Shown here piece after piece: positions 14,501 to 27,910 of a stretch of 64,000 nt of DNA (position 1 is its first letter; each line of letters begins with the position of its first letter). Position numbers and translations under genes: made by a program. The stretch spans positions 68,265,869 through 68,329,868 of the forward strand of contig CM042148.1 in assembly GCA_023376005.1 (NCBI GenBank), in the 5' to 3' direction. The stretch is from Doryteuthis pealeii. Its lineage: Eukaryota > Mollusca > Cephalopoda > Myopsida > Loliginidae. The notes below the pieces were generated by a model. It was not told the origin of the DNA. It saw nothing but the letters and a program-made list of their open reading frames with translations, and made no database searches.

Positions 14501-15397
14501 AATAAAAGTTAGGCTTACTGCACTTTTAATCTAGACTAAAAGATAATTACTGGTTTTTCAGCTAATCCCATTCTTTTTAAAATACATATCAGAAACATTG
14601 ATTTTCAAAATGATCCCTTTTCACTTTACCAAACCAATGCATCAAAGTGAAATTAAGCAAAAAAGCAAGTGAACATTTGTCATCTGAAATTACTTAGATA
14701 AAAATCAAAAGGCAATTTCTACAAGATAAACATACAAATATAATTAGGTAGAATAAATACGTGTTTACTTTCACAGGTCATCAGTAAGATGTATTTTTCT
14801 AATGCAAAAAGATCAAAGGTTTAAAACTATATCAAGTAATATTAGCATCGTACATAGGTAGATCAAGATTGTTTGGGAATGAAACAGCCAACAAGTTCAA
14901 AATAAATCAACAGGTAAATATGTACAAGAAATTAAATGTCGCAATTGCAAAAGCCATTTTTTCTTGCTAGCATAAAACAGAAAAGTTTTTGTTTTCTTTT
15001 TCTACAAATACACACTAATTATACATTAACAACAGAGCTCAGTTTATGATGCATTTTGCAAGTAACTGGAAAGGAATATGCTGACAAAAGCTGAAGATGC
15101 AATCAACATAATGACAAATAGCAACAAATAGAATACAATTATCAAATAGGTTATTCAAATACTTGATGGCCTGGTAACACATAATGCCCATGTTCAACAG
15201 GCATTTTGTTACTTACCATCGTTACTAATCCTATTGTATAGGACAATTAAAGGTTCAGACAGTATTTTAAGTAAAATATATTGCCTAGCCCATTACACCC
15301 AAGAAATGATAGAACTAGATATTCCCACAACTGATTAAACAAGGATTTATTAAGTGAGATTCAAAAACTTTAATAAATACTTACAAGTACATTTCTA

Positions 15398-15645
15398 GTT
15401 GGTTATTTTGTTTTATGATATATCAACCCTTGTGGGTTATTTACTGCCAAATCATTTTTTTGTACATGTTTTGTAAAGGAATAGTTTATGAGTAAATATT
15501 TGTTTGGTTTTATAAACTGGTAGAAATAATTTTCATTAACTTGCAAACAGATCTATTTGAACCATAGATGGAATTGTAACAGGTAAAGTGGAACTGGGAG
15601 TAATGGCAATGAAGAGGTACTCCACACTCCCCAGAGCTCACAGTT
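15398..15645 (-). mobile_element. Retroposon E fragment
   Basis: It contains ATATCAACCCTTGTGGGTT, then a T-rich stretch, then GAACCATAGATGG and GGGAGTAATGGCAATGAAG, the order seen in complete copies on the minus strand such as 34603-35239. Confidence 0.6.
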
Positions 15646-15751
15646 CTAGTATTAAAAAAAAACAAAATAAACATTGAGCAATGAAAATAAAATTCTACTT
15701 ATAAAAACAAAAACAAAAAACAGTGCTTAATACAAATGAGTAAAATTACAA

Positions 15752-16322
15752 AAGTGTGCTTAGCATAATGGTTATCATCATAGAAAATAGAATAGAGTTC
15801 AAATTCTGAACAAGGCTTTCAAGCATTTCAGATCTTGCTAATGCCCTTGAAAAAAAGAAAAGTCATATTTTATGTTTTCGGCTTTTTGAAGCAAAATATC
15901 ATTTTAACTCACTGTAAGAAATAATGCAATGGATAAAAACACATAAAAATTACATATTTAGAAAGATTATTTTCTTTTCTTTCCAATCATATAAATATTT
16001 TTAAGATTGGATCAGAAATACCAGAGCAATTGCGATTTGAACCAATTAAGGTGAAAAATTATATATGTCCAACTATTTTACGAAATGAGCTGTTATTGCT
16101 ATTAGGAAATATTGTCTAATGAAATGATTAAATATTTAAAATACTTTTCACATGTATTTTTATAGCTTTTAATTTTCTTTCATATTTATTAGTCCATTTT
16201 GAAATAAAGCATCAAATCTTTTGGGTTTTTTTTTTTTATTCAGAAAAATTTGGTAGTGAATTCAGACCAGCTTTACTATACTTAAAAACTGACCGTGCCA
16301 CATCCTGCCCATAGCAAAGGAG
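15752..16322 (+). mobile_element. SINE family A split by an insertion
   Basis: The tRNA-like 5' half is at 15752-15850 (TGCTTAGCATAATGGTTATC, GTTCAAATTCTGAAC). The 3' end is at 16258-16322 (GAATTCAGACC, GTGCCACATCCTGCCC). The 400 bases between them include the right arm of the inverted repeat. The tail runs into (TG)n and (TA)n. Confidence 0.55.
16101..16261. repeat. Right arm of the 160-bp inverted repeat
   Basis: Reverse complement of 14122-14279, about 1.8 kb away. If both are transcribed in one intron, they would form a long RNA duplex. Confidence 0.85.
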
Positions 16323-18427
16323 TTGTGTGTGTGTGTGTGTATTATATATATATATATATTACATACATACACACTACAAACATAATAGCAGTTGTCTGTC
16401 CTTACTGATAGCCAAGTGAATGCTCATCTCTTCTAGTTTAATATTAGCAAAAATGAACAAGCTTCATTTATACCCAGGAATGAACTGACTTGTAAATGAA
16501 CGTGTCTTAAAGTTTCAAGTTGGCTCCTTGTATCATATTAAATGTTAAGTTTCCTTATCAGAGGCACAAGTAACAAGTATTTTAAGTGAAGGCCTCATTA
16601 GTTGCTTTTTTTTTTTTGTAGAAAAAAAAAAAAAAAAAAAAAAAAATTATCAAATTAAGATGACCATAAAAAAAAAAAAGAAAGAAAAAGAGTTAAGTAC
16701 TACTAAAAGAGTAAAATATTTAAATGGGTCAGGACTAGGTAGAAGTGGTGCTAACAGACCAACAATCAGATATTATCTTCAAGAACTTTCCATGAATAGA
16801 ACAATTCTTTAAGTGATATGGAGGTGGGTAAGGCAAACAGAGAGCCAGTAGAAAGTGTGGGGTGGGGGAGTGGAAATAAGCTGGGCAGAACCCAGCAGTG
16901 ATCAGCAACAACTTGTTAACTGAGCCTCATTCAACAAGAGTTGTTCTTGTTTAAACAAGGTAGAAACTGGCTTACTAAACACGAGACTAATAAGCAAGGG
17001 CTGAAGTAAAGATTTTCAGGCACTTGATAAGGAAGTAGCTTTGCAGAAACTAAATAGACGATAACTACACCCACACTGCCTAATTACCAGCAGCCTTCAG
17101 CGCAAGATACACAGCTGGGAGTGGGTGGATGCTTAAAGAAATTCATCTTGAGATACAAGACTAATTTTCAGATGAGGTCACAGATTAAAAAATATTGTCA
17201 CAGTTTATGATTTATATCAACAATATCTTGAAAAGCTGTTTAGCAGCTTTTCAAGACATACTAGACACTTTACCACCAACACCCCACAAAATAAAAAGAA
17301 AACCATTCCTCCCGCACCCTCCATTTTGTACTATTGTAAAAATAAAATTCTTAACATAAAACAAACACAGGAAATTCATTGTAATGGAATAGTTGCTTGT
17401 TTTCCAAGCAAGTGTCAAATTTGAAATAGCAGTAACGTAATTAGATACCCACTTTCAATCAGATGCTTTTAAGTGTTCTTGTAAGCTTACATTATTCCAT
17501 ATATCCAACCCACTCCCCACCGCTGCTTCCACTAAAGAATCTGCAATTCCAAAGTTAATACAACACTTCAATTAATATGACATTAAGTTCTCATTAGGAA
17601 AAGAAAGTCATCTCAAATGAAAACCAACTCTGTTTGGAAACATCCAAATTCATGAAAGAAATAAGTCTAGAAAGAAAAGAAAAAAAGCCAAAGAAAATAT
17701 TTCTTAAAGTGAAAGTGAAACTTGTGATTATACCATTTTTCCTTAACTAAAACCTTGGCACAATATAAGCCAAGAAAATCTCTCTGCAATTAAAAGTGAT
17801 ACTAACTGTAATTCTCACAATCACCATCATTAACATTCTGCCTGTTTAGAAACATCTGGCAGGATATCATTGACAACATAGCTCTGCACAAGTTGTAGTT
17901 TTTGCTTATTATATACTGTTAAAAAAAAATAGGTTTGCAGAATGCAAGGTGTTTTAGTTTAGTGTTCCACTTGATGTTCCTTTGAGGCAAAGGAATTGGT
18001 TGAGCAACAGACACAGATCAGTAAGAGAACCACCAACTGAGAATACACAAACTCATGCACGTATTGTTTACTCTTGGGGGGAAAAAAGTTCCAGTTTCTC
18101 ACAGCAAGGTTTCTCACAATATTGACATTAGCAATATGAGTAAACATAGGGTAATTAAAGATATATAAAACAATAGAAACAAGATGGTAACTGGAGGTAC
18201 AGCATTGAAGTCATGATTGCATAACTTTTAGCAAGATCTTCACAAAATTATCAAGCAAAAAGAATGGGATTTTTTTCTTTTAATTTGTCATATAGGAAAA
18301 AGTCGGGTTTTAATAAACGAACTCATTTACTGGTTCCATAACATGGTTTGGTTGTGTGGAGGCACTACTTATATAGTGTCTTAGGCAAGAATAGACTGGC
18401 AGAGCCCAACCCTCTCCAGGTTTACAA
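16323..18427. other. Non-coding DNA
   Basis: (TG)n then (TA)n at 16324-16360, a long A run at about 16621-16646, and a (GAAA)-type A-rich patch. No exon or RNA gene recognised. Confidence 0.5.
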
Positions 18428-18650
18428 ATTGTTTGAATTCCAAATTTTCCTATTAGACCAGTTGCCATACCAAGGTTAAAGAGCCCAGTCTGCTCTACTA
18501 TCTATAGCTGGAGGGAGAATAGTTGAATTCATACCTTTCCTAAGTGTATTAGCGCGCGATGTGAAATGCAAACAGCCTTGTTATGGATTTGGACTAGAGT
18601 AGCCGAGTCCACTTTCTATGGCAATAACTGTTACACCACAAGCGCCTTTT
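18428..18650 (-). mobile_element. SINE family A
   Basis: On the minus strand it reads from the tRNA-like head (AAAGGCGCTTGTGGTGTAA at the right edge) through the body (GAAAGGTATGAATTC) to GGAAAATTTGGAATTC. It lacks the last part of the 3' end. Confidence 0.7.
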
Positions 18651-19714
18651 TACAAAATTTGAAGCACTAAAGACGTAAACAAATTAATCTTTATCCCAAA
18701 CAGTTAATAACCAAAATGATTGAGAGAACAATATCAATCATCCTTTTAATTAAACTCATTTATATTGGGGCACAAATTTTTTAAAATCAACAAAAATATT
18801 GTTTTAAAATAAACAAATCAGAAGTGCCCAGATGGCTTAGTAGAATTAATATTTAAAAAATATATTTGTTAAAAAAAAAATTAAAAAAAAAAAAAAGGAA
18901 AAAAAAACGAAAATTAATTCTCAAGATGGTTACACCCAACATGTTCCAAAGCTTATTCTATTCTCAAGAGAATAAAAAACAAAAATACATACAATGCTTA
19001 ATTAATAAAGCATATTAAAAAGTTTCTTTTTAAGTCTGATCCAGTTGAAATTGGCATCTTGCAAACTATTGAACAAGCTTTATTTCTTTATGTAACTACA
19101 AACATTCATTATAACCTTTTGTAGACAGAGCGAATTTGATAAGAAAAAAAAGATAGGTAAAATATTGAATATTTGCCAGCATGTAGATACCAGTAAATCT
19201 GACAGGCCGAGATAAAACAGACTCGGCTGCGGACAAGCATGCAGAATCTTTGGAGCAATCTCTACAACAGTACATAAAAAAAAAAACAAAGAAAAAAAAA
19301 GCTAACGCCAAACAAGACAACCTTAAATCTATTTAGAGTTTATAAAAAGAAACATTATGAAACTTACATTGATTACAACTTACCTAAGCTTACAACAAAA
19401 TGTTTACTTCTTTTGTTAAATTTAACATTAATTACAATCAAAATCATGAGATTTTAACAATCTCTTCCTTTTTATACAAGTAATCCACTCAACAAAGTTT
19501 AAAATTTCAAATAAACTTTATTGTAATTTTGTTTATAATCTTAGGTATATTGCTGGTCTCAGATTTTTAATGTTAATTTTTCTGCAAATCTAGCAATTAA
19601 AGTTAAGATAAACATTGTTTTCAAATGTTTAATAAAAATGAAGGTAGCTAAATTTATAAAAGACAAATAACTAAATCTAATGTGCAAATAAGATTACAGT
19701 GAATTTTTTTTAAC

Positions 19715-20107
19715 TACTATATTTGACAGCATAAGATGCACGGGTATATAAGACGCCTCCCCATTTCAACAGGTCAGATTCAGGGAAAAAATCTTTTTTT
19801 TAATGTATATAACCATATATTGTTGAAAACAGCCTAGCTTACGCTCAGTACTTTTACCTACCCTAAACTCCATGCATCCTTATTTTATTTGTTTTTGCTT
19901 GTGTAATACAAGCAGAAACAAATAAAATAAGGATGGATTGAGTTGAGGGTAGGTAAAAGTACTGAGCATAAGCTGGGTTAGTGAGCATTATAAAGAAGAT
20001 TAGCCTAGGCCTACGGTCTCAAACTTCACCTACGATATATAAGATGCAGGACAATTTTGAGCCAAAAGTTTGGAAAAAGTGCACCCTATATGCCGACAAA
20101 TACAGTA
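19715..20107. mobile_element. MITE with a large internal hairpin
   Basis: Terminal inverted repeats: left TACTATATTTGACAGCATA, right TATGCCGACAAATACAGTA, with inner CATAAGATGCAC and GTGCACCCTATATG also pairing. The centre holds a second inverted repeat, arms 19833-19902 and 19908-19980 around a 5-base loop, containing CTCAGTACTTTTACCTACCC and its complement. No open frame. Confidence 0.75.
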
Positions 20108-23100
20108 CTTGTTCATTTATAAAAGTACAAGAATTTGATTAAAAAAAACAAAACAAAAAAAAAAAAAAACATACAATAAGTGATAAGGAATTTGCTAATA
20201 GCTATAGTTACCAAAGTGAAAAACAAAATGAAAGGAGTAATTCTCTTAAATTGTTTTCAGATTACAAGATAAATATTTTCACCATTAAATATTTTAATTT
20301 TCTTTCATTTTCTTTTCCTTATTTGTAGATTTATTCTTAGTCTTTTAGTTCCACATAATTTCTACCTAAAATATTCATCCAGCTATCAATTATTTAAGCT
20401 TTATTCCTCCTCTTCCAACTAAAGTTAATTTGATCATGAAATAAAAAGGTAATACATGTTTTAGTACAAGAAAACCTTGCACAAGGCCATGGGGAAGAAA
20501 AAAAAGTAAAAATTAGCCATTTATTAGAAACAGTAGTCTAGCCACTTAATTATGATCAAAAGGTTTTTTTAAGCAACAAATGGCAAAAGAATAAAAAAAA
20601 AAGAAAAGAAAGATATCTGATCAAAATGAATGTTCTAGATTGTAAAAAAAGAATTCCTTTATCATCAGTCATTAATAACATTGGTTTGGATTTTAATCAA
20701 CAAATGGCAGTCAACATCTGAAGCAGACCTCACAATATTAACAGCTGAAGTTAGAGACACTGAACAGTGCATTCTAATGGTGGGACAAATCTCACTTGTA
20801 TTTCATCTGAACATCATTTCAATCAACTTTTTCTTTTTTTGACTACAAGATATTGTTTGATCCAAAAACTTTTGGAAGATACAGCTTCTTATTTTGCTCT
20901 CAGACTTAATATATAAGTCATGCTAGAAAGCATAAGGAACAATAAAAGAAAAATTGAAGCAACAATTGGTTATAAGTGCCTGAATCTAGCCTATTTATTA
21001 ACAATACTCCAATGACCTCAGTGAATAAAGCAGTGTATTTTAATAATGAATCCACACAATAGGGGTGTGCCAGTTTCTGGCCCACTTAAAGTTCATATAC
21101 TTCATTTCCTCTTGAGTAATCAATATACTTTACTATATATTAAAAAATATAAACAAGAATTAAATACTAACAGATATACAACTGAGAAAATCCTGTCAAA
21201 TTTAACTTCAGATATAAGTAAACAGATCAATTATTGGTAAGACATTAAAACCCTGTAAAAATGTGTTCTCCCAATATTTAGCAACTAAGAAAATATTCCA
21301 TTGAAAAATGAGAACATCTTTTTGGCACAAGGAAAAAGCTAGGAGACAATTGAAGTTTATATTAATAAATTTGATACTTTAATATAAAAACAAAAACTAT
21401 CCAGCTGTCAAAATAGATGTTATGACCTTTTCCAAAATTCAACACTCAACAACAATGAGAGACAACGCCATATATAATCATGCACAGACATGTGAATTTC
21501 TAACACTTACAATTATCTGAAGTAAACAAAAATTAAATGTGTTACTTTTACGCTTCAGCTGCCATTTTGTAGGAGTCTAATGGCAAAAGTTGAGCCAAAA
21601 TAGCATTTTATTTCTCTCCACAATTAAAAATAATGAAGTAATGAATTAAAATTGAAGGAAAAAAAAAAAAGCTTTCCTTTTGGTATATTACCTATTTTCT
21701 ATAATCCTTGTAAGAAATATAAGTTTCACATTTGAATACTGCAAATATTCAATAATGAAACTAGTTTTTTTAATTGTATCACCTGAACCACAAAAAGATC
21801 TTGAAAAATTAAGTGTAAAATTTCAAAGTTTAATTCAAAACTGAAAGAGGCCATTGAATTTAAAATGAGAAAGGTTTCAAGACAACATATTTAAGAATAA
21901 CTTACACTGGGCCTAAATACAATTTGAAGAAACTTGTGCAAACATTTAATTGTGTGTGTTTGAGTGGATATACTCCAGCTAAATATATCCATCTTAAAAC
22001 AGATAAAACATTTACAAAAACAAGACAAAATAACTCAAAATAAAGTATGTGGTATTTTCAATATGCATGAATATCATTAAACGATGGTTTCAGCCCCCCA
22101 CCCCCTAGAATTTCAAAGGCAATTTCATTCACAAACATCGTAATAGCAGTGAATAATTTTATTTTTGTATAAAATGTTAGAGCATCTTTTGAAGACAAAT
22201 ACAAAACTAGTTTCATTTTTAACTAGTGATATACTCAACAATTTTAGTGTTTAAATTTCCTCAAGATGCACTGCAACCTTTAATCATGTAATTTTTAAAA
22301 TAGTCATGATCATTCTAAAAGTTTTTTGGACAGATGATTTGTTTTGGATATAGTAACATTTTGAAATCAGAAAATATTCAAAGGCTGCAAATAGTGGATA
22401 TTTTGGGGTAGGTGTAGAGGGGAGGGGGAAAAAAAAGGACAAAACAGATTCTCTCCATCTTCAACAAGTGAAAAAAAAAAAAATACAAGTAATTTTACAA
22501 TTTAAGTTTAATGATAATAGCCAAAATAATTGAAAAGAATAAATAAAAAGTACTATTTTTGCAGTTGAAATCAAAAAATTTTAAAAATACAAAAAAGGGA
22601 AGAGGTAACTTATGCCCTAGATTTATATTTAAAGGCACCCCCCCCCCAACCTGTTGGGTAGTGTGATAAACATCAAAATTAATGCAAGTATTATTCATTA
22701 TAAAAAGTCAGACATTAAAATGGATTTGGGAACAAGCAGAAGAGATTACTCTTATCCATAATCAATTAAAAAAGGAAAAATCATAATGAAAAAGTAAACA
22801 TAAAAGAAAATTGTTTAGGTTACTGATCAGTGACATTATGGAGATTATATATTAGAAAGTTTATCCTAAAATTAAAATAGGATTATTTGCCCATTTAAAA
22901 ATAAACTGAAGCCAAGAAAAATTGTTTTGTTTATTAGTAAATAAATAATTCATCTAGGAATTAAATACCATATGGCAATCTGTTAAGGGAGGAGTCAGCT
23001 GCCAACCATTATTGCCTTCAAAACTAACCTTCATCTCCAAAGATAAATAAAATTATTAAAAAAAAAAACCCTTACAGTTATCAGCTAAGGATATTTTGAT

Positions 23101-23227
23101 TAAATAAGTAAAAATGAATTTATAAAAAGAGTTGCAGATAAATAAAATTTTCAGCTAAAAATACAACAGACCCCAGGTGCCTAATTTGAGGAACTACAAC
23201 TATAACGTTTGGTGGTTCAACACCTGA

Positions 23228-23280
<53 letters not shown>

Positions 23281-26200
23281 TGTTAAATGTTATAATTAAA
23301 AAAAAAAATCCAGCATGTGGAAGAGATTGTTAAACAATAACGAAGTGGCAAATATCAGAATTGTTGAAAGAAGAAATTAAATCTAAAAATATTCCATGTT
23401 TCCTTAGTGATGATCGCTATTGGCAAATAACTGGCAGAATTTTAGTTTATACAACTAAAAAAAAAAAAATCTTGTTATTTTGGCACTTTGTATAAGAAAG
23501 TCATCAATATGAATTGAAATCTAACTTGAAAGGGGAAGAAAAATAAGAAAGGATCAATTGTAAAAACAAATCTTAATCTTTTTCATGATTACAATTGTTG
23601 TAGGCGGTAGAGTGTAAGTAGGTTAGGTATGATGATACTGCACTGATTGGGATGAAGAAGAAGAAAAAGATGTGTGGCGACGGAGTTTATCAGGTGGGGA
23701 GAGAGGTGAGCTGCCAACAACAACGGGCTGGTACTTCTAGAATCATGATGTTGATGGTGTTGCCGATACTATTCATGCTACTGCTAACAATGGACAGCAG
23801 GGAGCCTGCTACAGCAGGAGAACGTAAAAATTGTGCCCCACGCCTTCACAAGAAAACAGAAGGGAGATAGAGATGAAGAAATCAAGAAGAAGAAGAAAAA
23901 AAGAACAGTAATAAATGACAATGTTGGAGTTGTAGTATTTAAGGGGAGAGTGAGTGAGAGAGAAGAGGTGGGATAGGTAGGAGGTTACAACTACTACAAC
24001 ACCACCCAGGTCTACAAAACAAAGCAGATGTCGCAAATAAAAACGTAGACAATATACATCAAGTATGTTGATGGCTTAATAACGGCTCAACAGTTAAACC
24101 ATTTAGAATTATTTAAAAAGAAAAATTAAAAAGATAAGATTCAATCGCCTCCAGCCGGTTTGTGCCCTTATTGGGCAGGGTGACATGGGAGAGAGAGGAA
24201 TAGAGAGTACTACATACACATTATATGCTACTAACTAACGTTTATACTAATAGATTAAGATTCTGAATTAGTATATTTAAGTGTTCTGTTTATTAGAGTC
24301 AGGTAAGTAAGTTGAAGGATGGGTTAGTTGTTATTCACTCGCTTCATAATGGTCCATTTTAAGATCCAAAACAACCTTAGAATCTATAAGAAACTATTAT
24401 TACTACTAGTAAAGCAACAGCAATAAGTAGTAATAACATATCACCAGGTGAATGGCACAAGTACATAAGAAACAGTGGCGGGTTCAGTAAGAAACAACAA
24501 CCTTTTTCCTATTATTACTGTTAAAACAGCACAGAAGCAATAGAATAATAATACTCTAACTATACGCACAAAACTGAAATAAACAATCTAATAAAAACTA
24601 ATATACATATATATATAAAACAGATGTCATGTTTTTTCCCTTTAACTTGAACCATAAGGTCCAAGATATACTTAATATTAGCAGTGATACCGATTTTCTT
24701 TTAACTCTTGACCAACAATAAGGACTCTTTAAAACAGTTGGACCACAAACAATGGAATTCCTATGTTTATCATTTAAAATTAATTAGATTTTTTTAAAGT
24801 TTTACTTGGAAAGAGGAATTTGTTTATCTCTCGCATGAATAGATGAAAGGTCGATGGCCTATCTGGGTTGGGTTTTTTTTAATTATTTTTTTTTATTTAT
24901 CTTAAGTGATCTGTGTAAACAAGTTTATATAAAGAGGGATGGAAAAATTAGAGAAACAATCAATTGTGTGTAATAAATGGCTACTAGTGGGCTGTTCAAG
25001 GTTATAGCCGGTAATAATAACAAAAAATAGTTGCTAAGATAACCAAAACCACGATTGTTTTATAATAATTATACTTATGATTATGATGATGATGGTGAAT
25101 GTAACAGTCAAGTGTGGAAGGGAGGGGGTGAATGAAGAAAATACATTGAAATCAACTGGAAACGACAAACGTTAATTATAGGTGGGAAAAGCATTTTCTG
25201 ACAACAGAATGTCTCTTCAGTATTAAAATAAAAATTCCTGAATATGAAAAGCAATATTTAACCATAATAAATTTGGGTGTTGCGTATTAGGAATTGATCG
25301 ACTTTTAGATTCAAATTATTTTTTCTTCTTTTTGGCTTGAACAGCCGTTTGTAAAGTTGCTGGGCAAAAAGCCACGCATGGCCGGGCTTGATTTTTTTTT
25401 TAATCGACTTGGGGCAGAGAGGATAATATTTGAAAGAAGATCTAAAGATTTTTTTTTCCATAAATAATTATCAAATGGTTAATTTAATACAAAAAAAAAT
25501 ATTCCTAAAAATATCATGAGTTCCTCAATTCCCTTTCTTTTTAAAAAAAATTTTTTTTTTTTAAATATTTCATAAACTTAATAATTCTTTTTAAAAAGCT
25601 TTAATTTTGAATAGAATTATCTCTAAAGCGATCATAAGCTTAAAAAAAAAATTAAGCCCGTTTTATTTAAACAGACTTCATGATGGACACGCGGATTTAA
25701 TTTTAGCTTTATCACCTCATGATGAACCTGAACCAGGTTGATTTTTTCTTCTTGAATTTAAGTTTTAAAAATAATTGATCAAACTCATTTGAGCAAGGAA
25801 GTTTCAACATTAAAGATCGTTTTATTTATGAAGGCAATGAAGTTTTTAAAATATTGTTTTATCAGACACTTAATAAAAAAAAATCGTTAAGAGTGTCGAA
25901 CAGGACCGGCGGTCAGTGCATTGGCACTGAAACAAACAACATGGCTGGCTGGCTGCCTAAAATGATCACGTTCATTATTAAAAGTATTAAATGAAAAAAA
26001 AAAAAAAAAAAAAAAAAAAAACACATGTTCAACTCCAAGTTTGAGGTTCGAGTAATAAATGAACCTAGTCATATCTAACGAAAATTAAAAAAGAAAAAAA
26101 AAAGAAAAAAAGAAACAACTTTAAAATAGGTAGATTGAACAAAAGGATTTACATAGTGAAATAAGAAATTTAATATTGATGGCTTAATATGATAGTTAAA

Positions 26201-26670
26201 TTAATATTTTAAAAAAATTGGATTTCACTTTTTAGTAGTTCATAAAAAATTTTAAAAACAAAAATTAATAAAAAAACGGTTTTGCTAAATCAAAACGATA
26301 CAAGACGTCCTAATTGTGTCGAAAGAAATTTAAATTTGATACAAATTTTTTAATAAAGCAAAAAAAAGATAAAATAAAGGTGGGATAGATAATTTTTTTT
26401 CAACTGCATGTTTTAACTGGTGTTAAAGGATATTCAAATTTAGGCGATTATACAAGAAGAAAAAAATACCACAATAAAAATTAATACTTAAAGAAAATAT
26501 TAATTTTTTTCCCCAAACAAGTATTTTTTTAAGTTCAAGAAAATACAAAAAAAAAAAGTAAGAAGCGTGAAGGAAGAGCAAGACGATTAAACTTTTTAAA
26601 TCCAACATCTGGAGCTGTCTAATCTCCCCGGACATTAAGTCTTTAACGTTATGAATTAGTCTAAAAGTGT

Positions 26671-26720
<50 letters not shown>

Positions 26721-27358
26721 AGAATATGTGTGTGTGCTTTATGTAAAGATAAAGTAACTACATACTTTAGTTTCGTTTTGCCGAACATTTTTTAAAAATC
26801 TTATTCAAATGACCAGAAGAGAAAGTGGAGATAAAATTCACAAACAAACTGGTAAATAAACAAAATTAGAACAAACCAGATTTTTTTTTCAGTCGATTAA
26901 GAAAGAAAAAAGAAAACTTTTAGTTCAGGTGTGTAATCTTAGTATTTTTATCCGTTTAGCTGTTGCGAATAGGTAAACGTAAGTAACAAACTTTTTAAAA
27001 AATTCTAATTAGCGTTCTATCTTAAAAATAAAAAAGAACAATTTTTAACGTCTCGCGAATATTTACATTTTTAAAGTTATTTTTCCGCGCGTAGAAATTT
27101 AAAATAAGCGACATATGATGAACCAAATCGGCCCATTAAGTAACTAACGATCTTTAATACATGACCGTACGTGCGTAAAAAAGTTGACATACCAAACTTT
27201 AAAAACAGTCTTAGGTGACAATTAGAAGATAGCTTTTCTCTTTACCTTTCGCTATATAAACGTGCATTCAAAAAGAAAATGTTAGTAAAAGAGATTAAAA
27301 ATAAAATAAGTTAGTATACTACAAAAGTAATGTTGACGTGCTTTTTCCTCCTTTTTTT
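20108..27358. other. AT-rich non-coding DNA, presumed intron 1
   Basis: No exon recognised. It includes (TA)n tracts at about 23229-23274 and 26677-26717, an A run at 25994-26021, and C or G runs near 22390 and 22639. Positions 23590-23930 are less AT-rich and hold short open frames on both strands (positions 23652-23870 plus, 23690-23840 minus), but neither resembles a known family. Confidence 0.5.
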
Positions 27359-27367
27359 TCTTACCTC
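27359..27367 (-). other. 5' splice site of exon 1
   Basis: On the minus strand the sequence reads GAG/GTAAGA, with the boundary between 27365 and 27364. It is a near-consensus donor and falls in phase 0 after the codon for Glu147. The open frame runs on for 17 codons of basic, low-complexity sequence before a stop, as expected for intron read-through. Confidence 0.85.
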
Positions 27368-27805
27368 ATATGTGACAGGTGGAACATTCTTGATTATTAT
27401 TTTTCGTTCTTTATTGTAAATCTTTTTTGCGCGAGCAATAAGCTCTTCCTTGCTAAGTTCCTTCTCACTAGAGCCGGTGTTAACTCCAACAGCCGGAGCA
27501 GCTCCGCTCGTGGCATCATTTTCGCTTTCTTCGGTCGCTTGCTCGTCGATTTCTTCTTCGGTCTTATCATCATCGACATTGTCTTCTTCAACCGAAGTCG
27601 TCGTCGTAGTCGCCGTCGTACTAGAGAATTGTTGCTTCATGTCCCCGTCGAGCATTTCTTCGTCGACTGGTGTACTCTCTTTTTCTTCACTACCCGATTG
27701 GGGTGGTGGTGTTGACGAAGTCTGAGCTTGGTTCGAAGCTGCAGCCCGGCCCCTTCTTCCTCTGCCTCCAGCTCCGGTCGCCGCCTGACGTTGTCTATGC
27801 GCCAT
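27365..27805 (-). CDS. First coding exon of an RRM protein, RAVER-like
   Basis: This exon encodes the N-terminal 147 residues of a probable nuclear RNA-binding protein. Residues 13-20 form an RG-rich patch (GGRGRRGR). Residues about 25-115 are low-complexity and strongly acidic, with T and S runs. Residues about 118-134 (KEELIARAKKIYNKER) look helical, and 135-147 (KIIIKNVPPVTYE) begin an RRM, with IIIKNV as the RNP2 strand. RAVER1 and RAVER2, as I recall, place a similar helix and a KI(L/I)(I/V) strand just before RRM1, so RAVER is the best guess; another RRM family is possible. The start ATG has A at -3 and G at +4. Later exons must lie beyond or within the low-coordinate side and were not found. 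A decayed copy of this exon lies at 44918-45125. That it is a real exon is well supported; the family is not. Confidence 0.72.
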
Positions 27806-27910
27806 CTTGGGACCTATCTGACGCCCAAACGATTTTTACAAACAGTGATTTGCGCAATGCACATGCGCAGACGGAAGTCAACATGAAGTCTATTTCCGGA
27901 TTTTAAATTA
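27803..27910 (-). promoter_or_regulatory. TATA-less promoter and 5' leader of the RRM gene
   Basis: Reading the minus strand toward the ATG there is an ETS-like TCCGGAAATAG (about 27897-27905), a second ETS-like ACTTCCGTC, and the NRF1-like TGCGCATGTGCATTGCGCA. The motif CCAAGATGGCGC spans the start codon and resembles a YY1 site. No TATA box. This set is typical of broadly expressed animal genes. The motifs are seen; their use is inferred. Confidence 0.6.

Noticed and set aside
23652..23870. Open frame of 72 codons and an opposite-strand frame ending at 23690
   Set aside because: Less AT-rich than surroundings, but no splice sites or family match convincing enough to call an exon.
27338..27906. 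Plus-strand frames overlapping exon 1
   Set aside because: Shadows of the minus-strand exon; low-complexity Ser, Val and Phe runs, no family signature.
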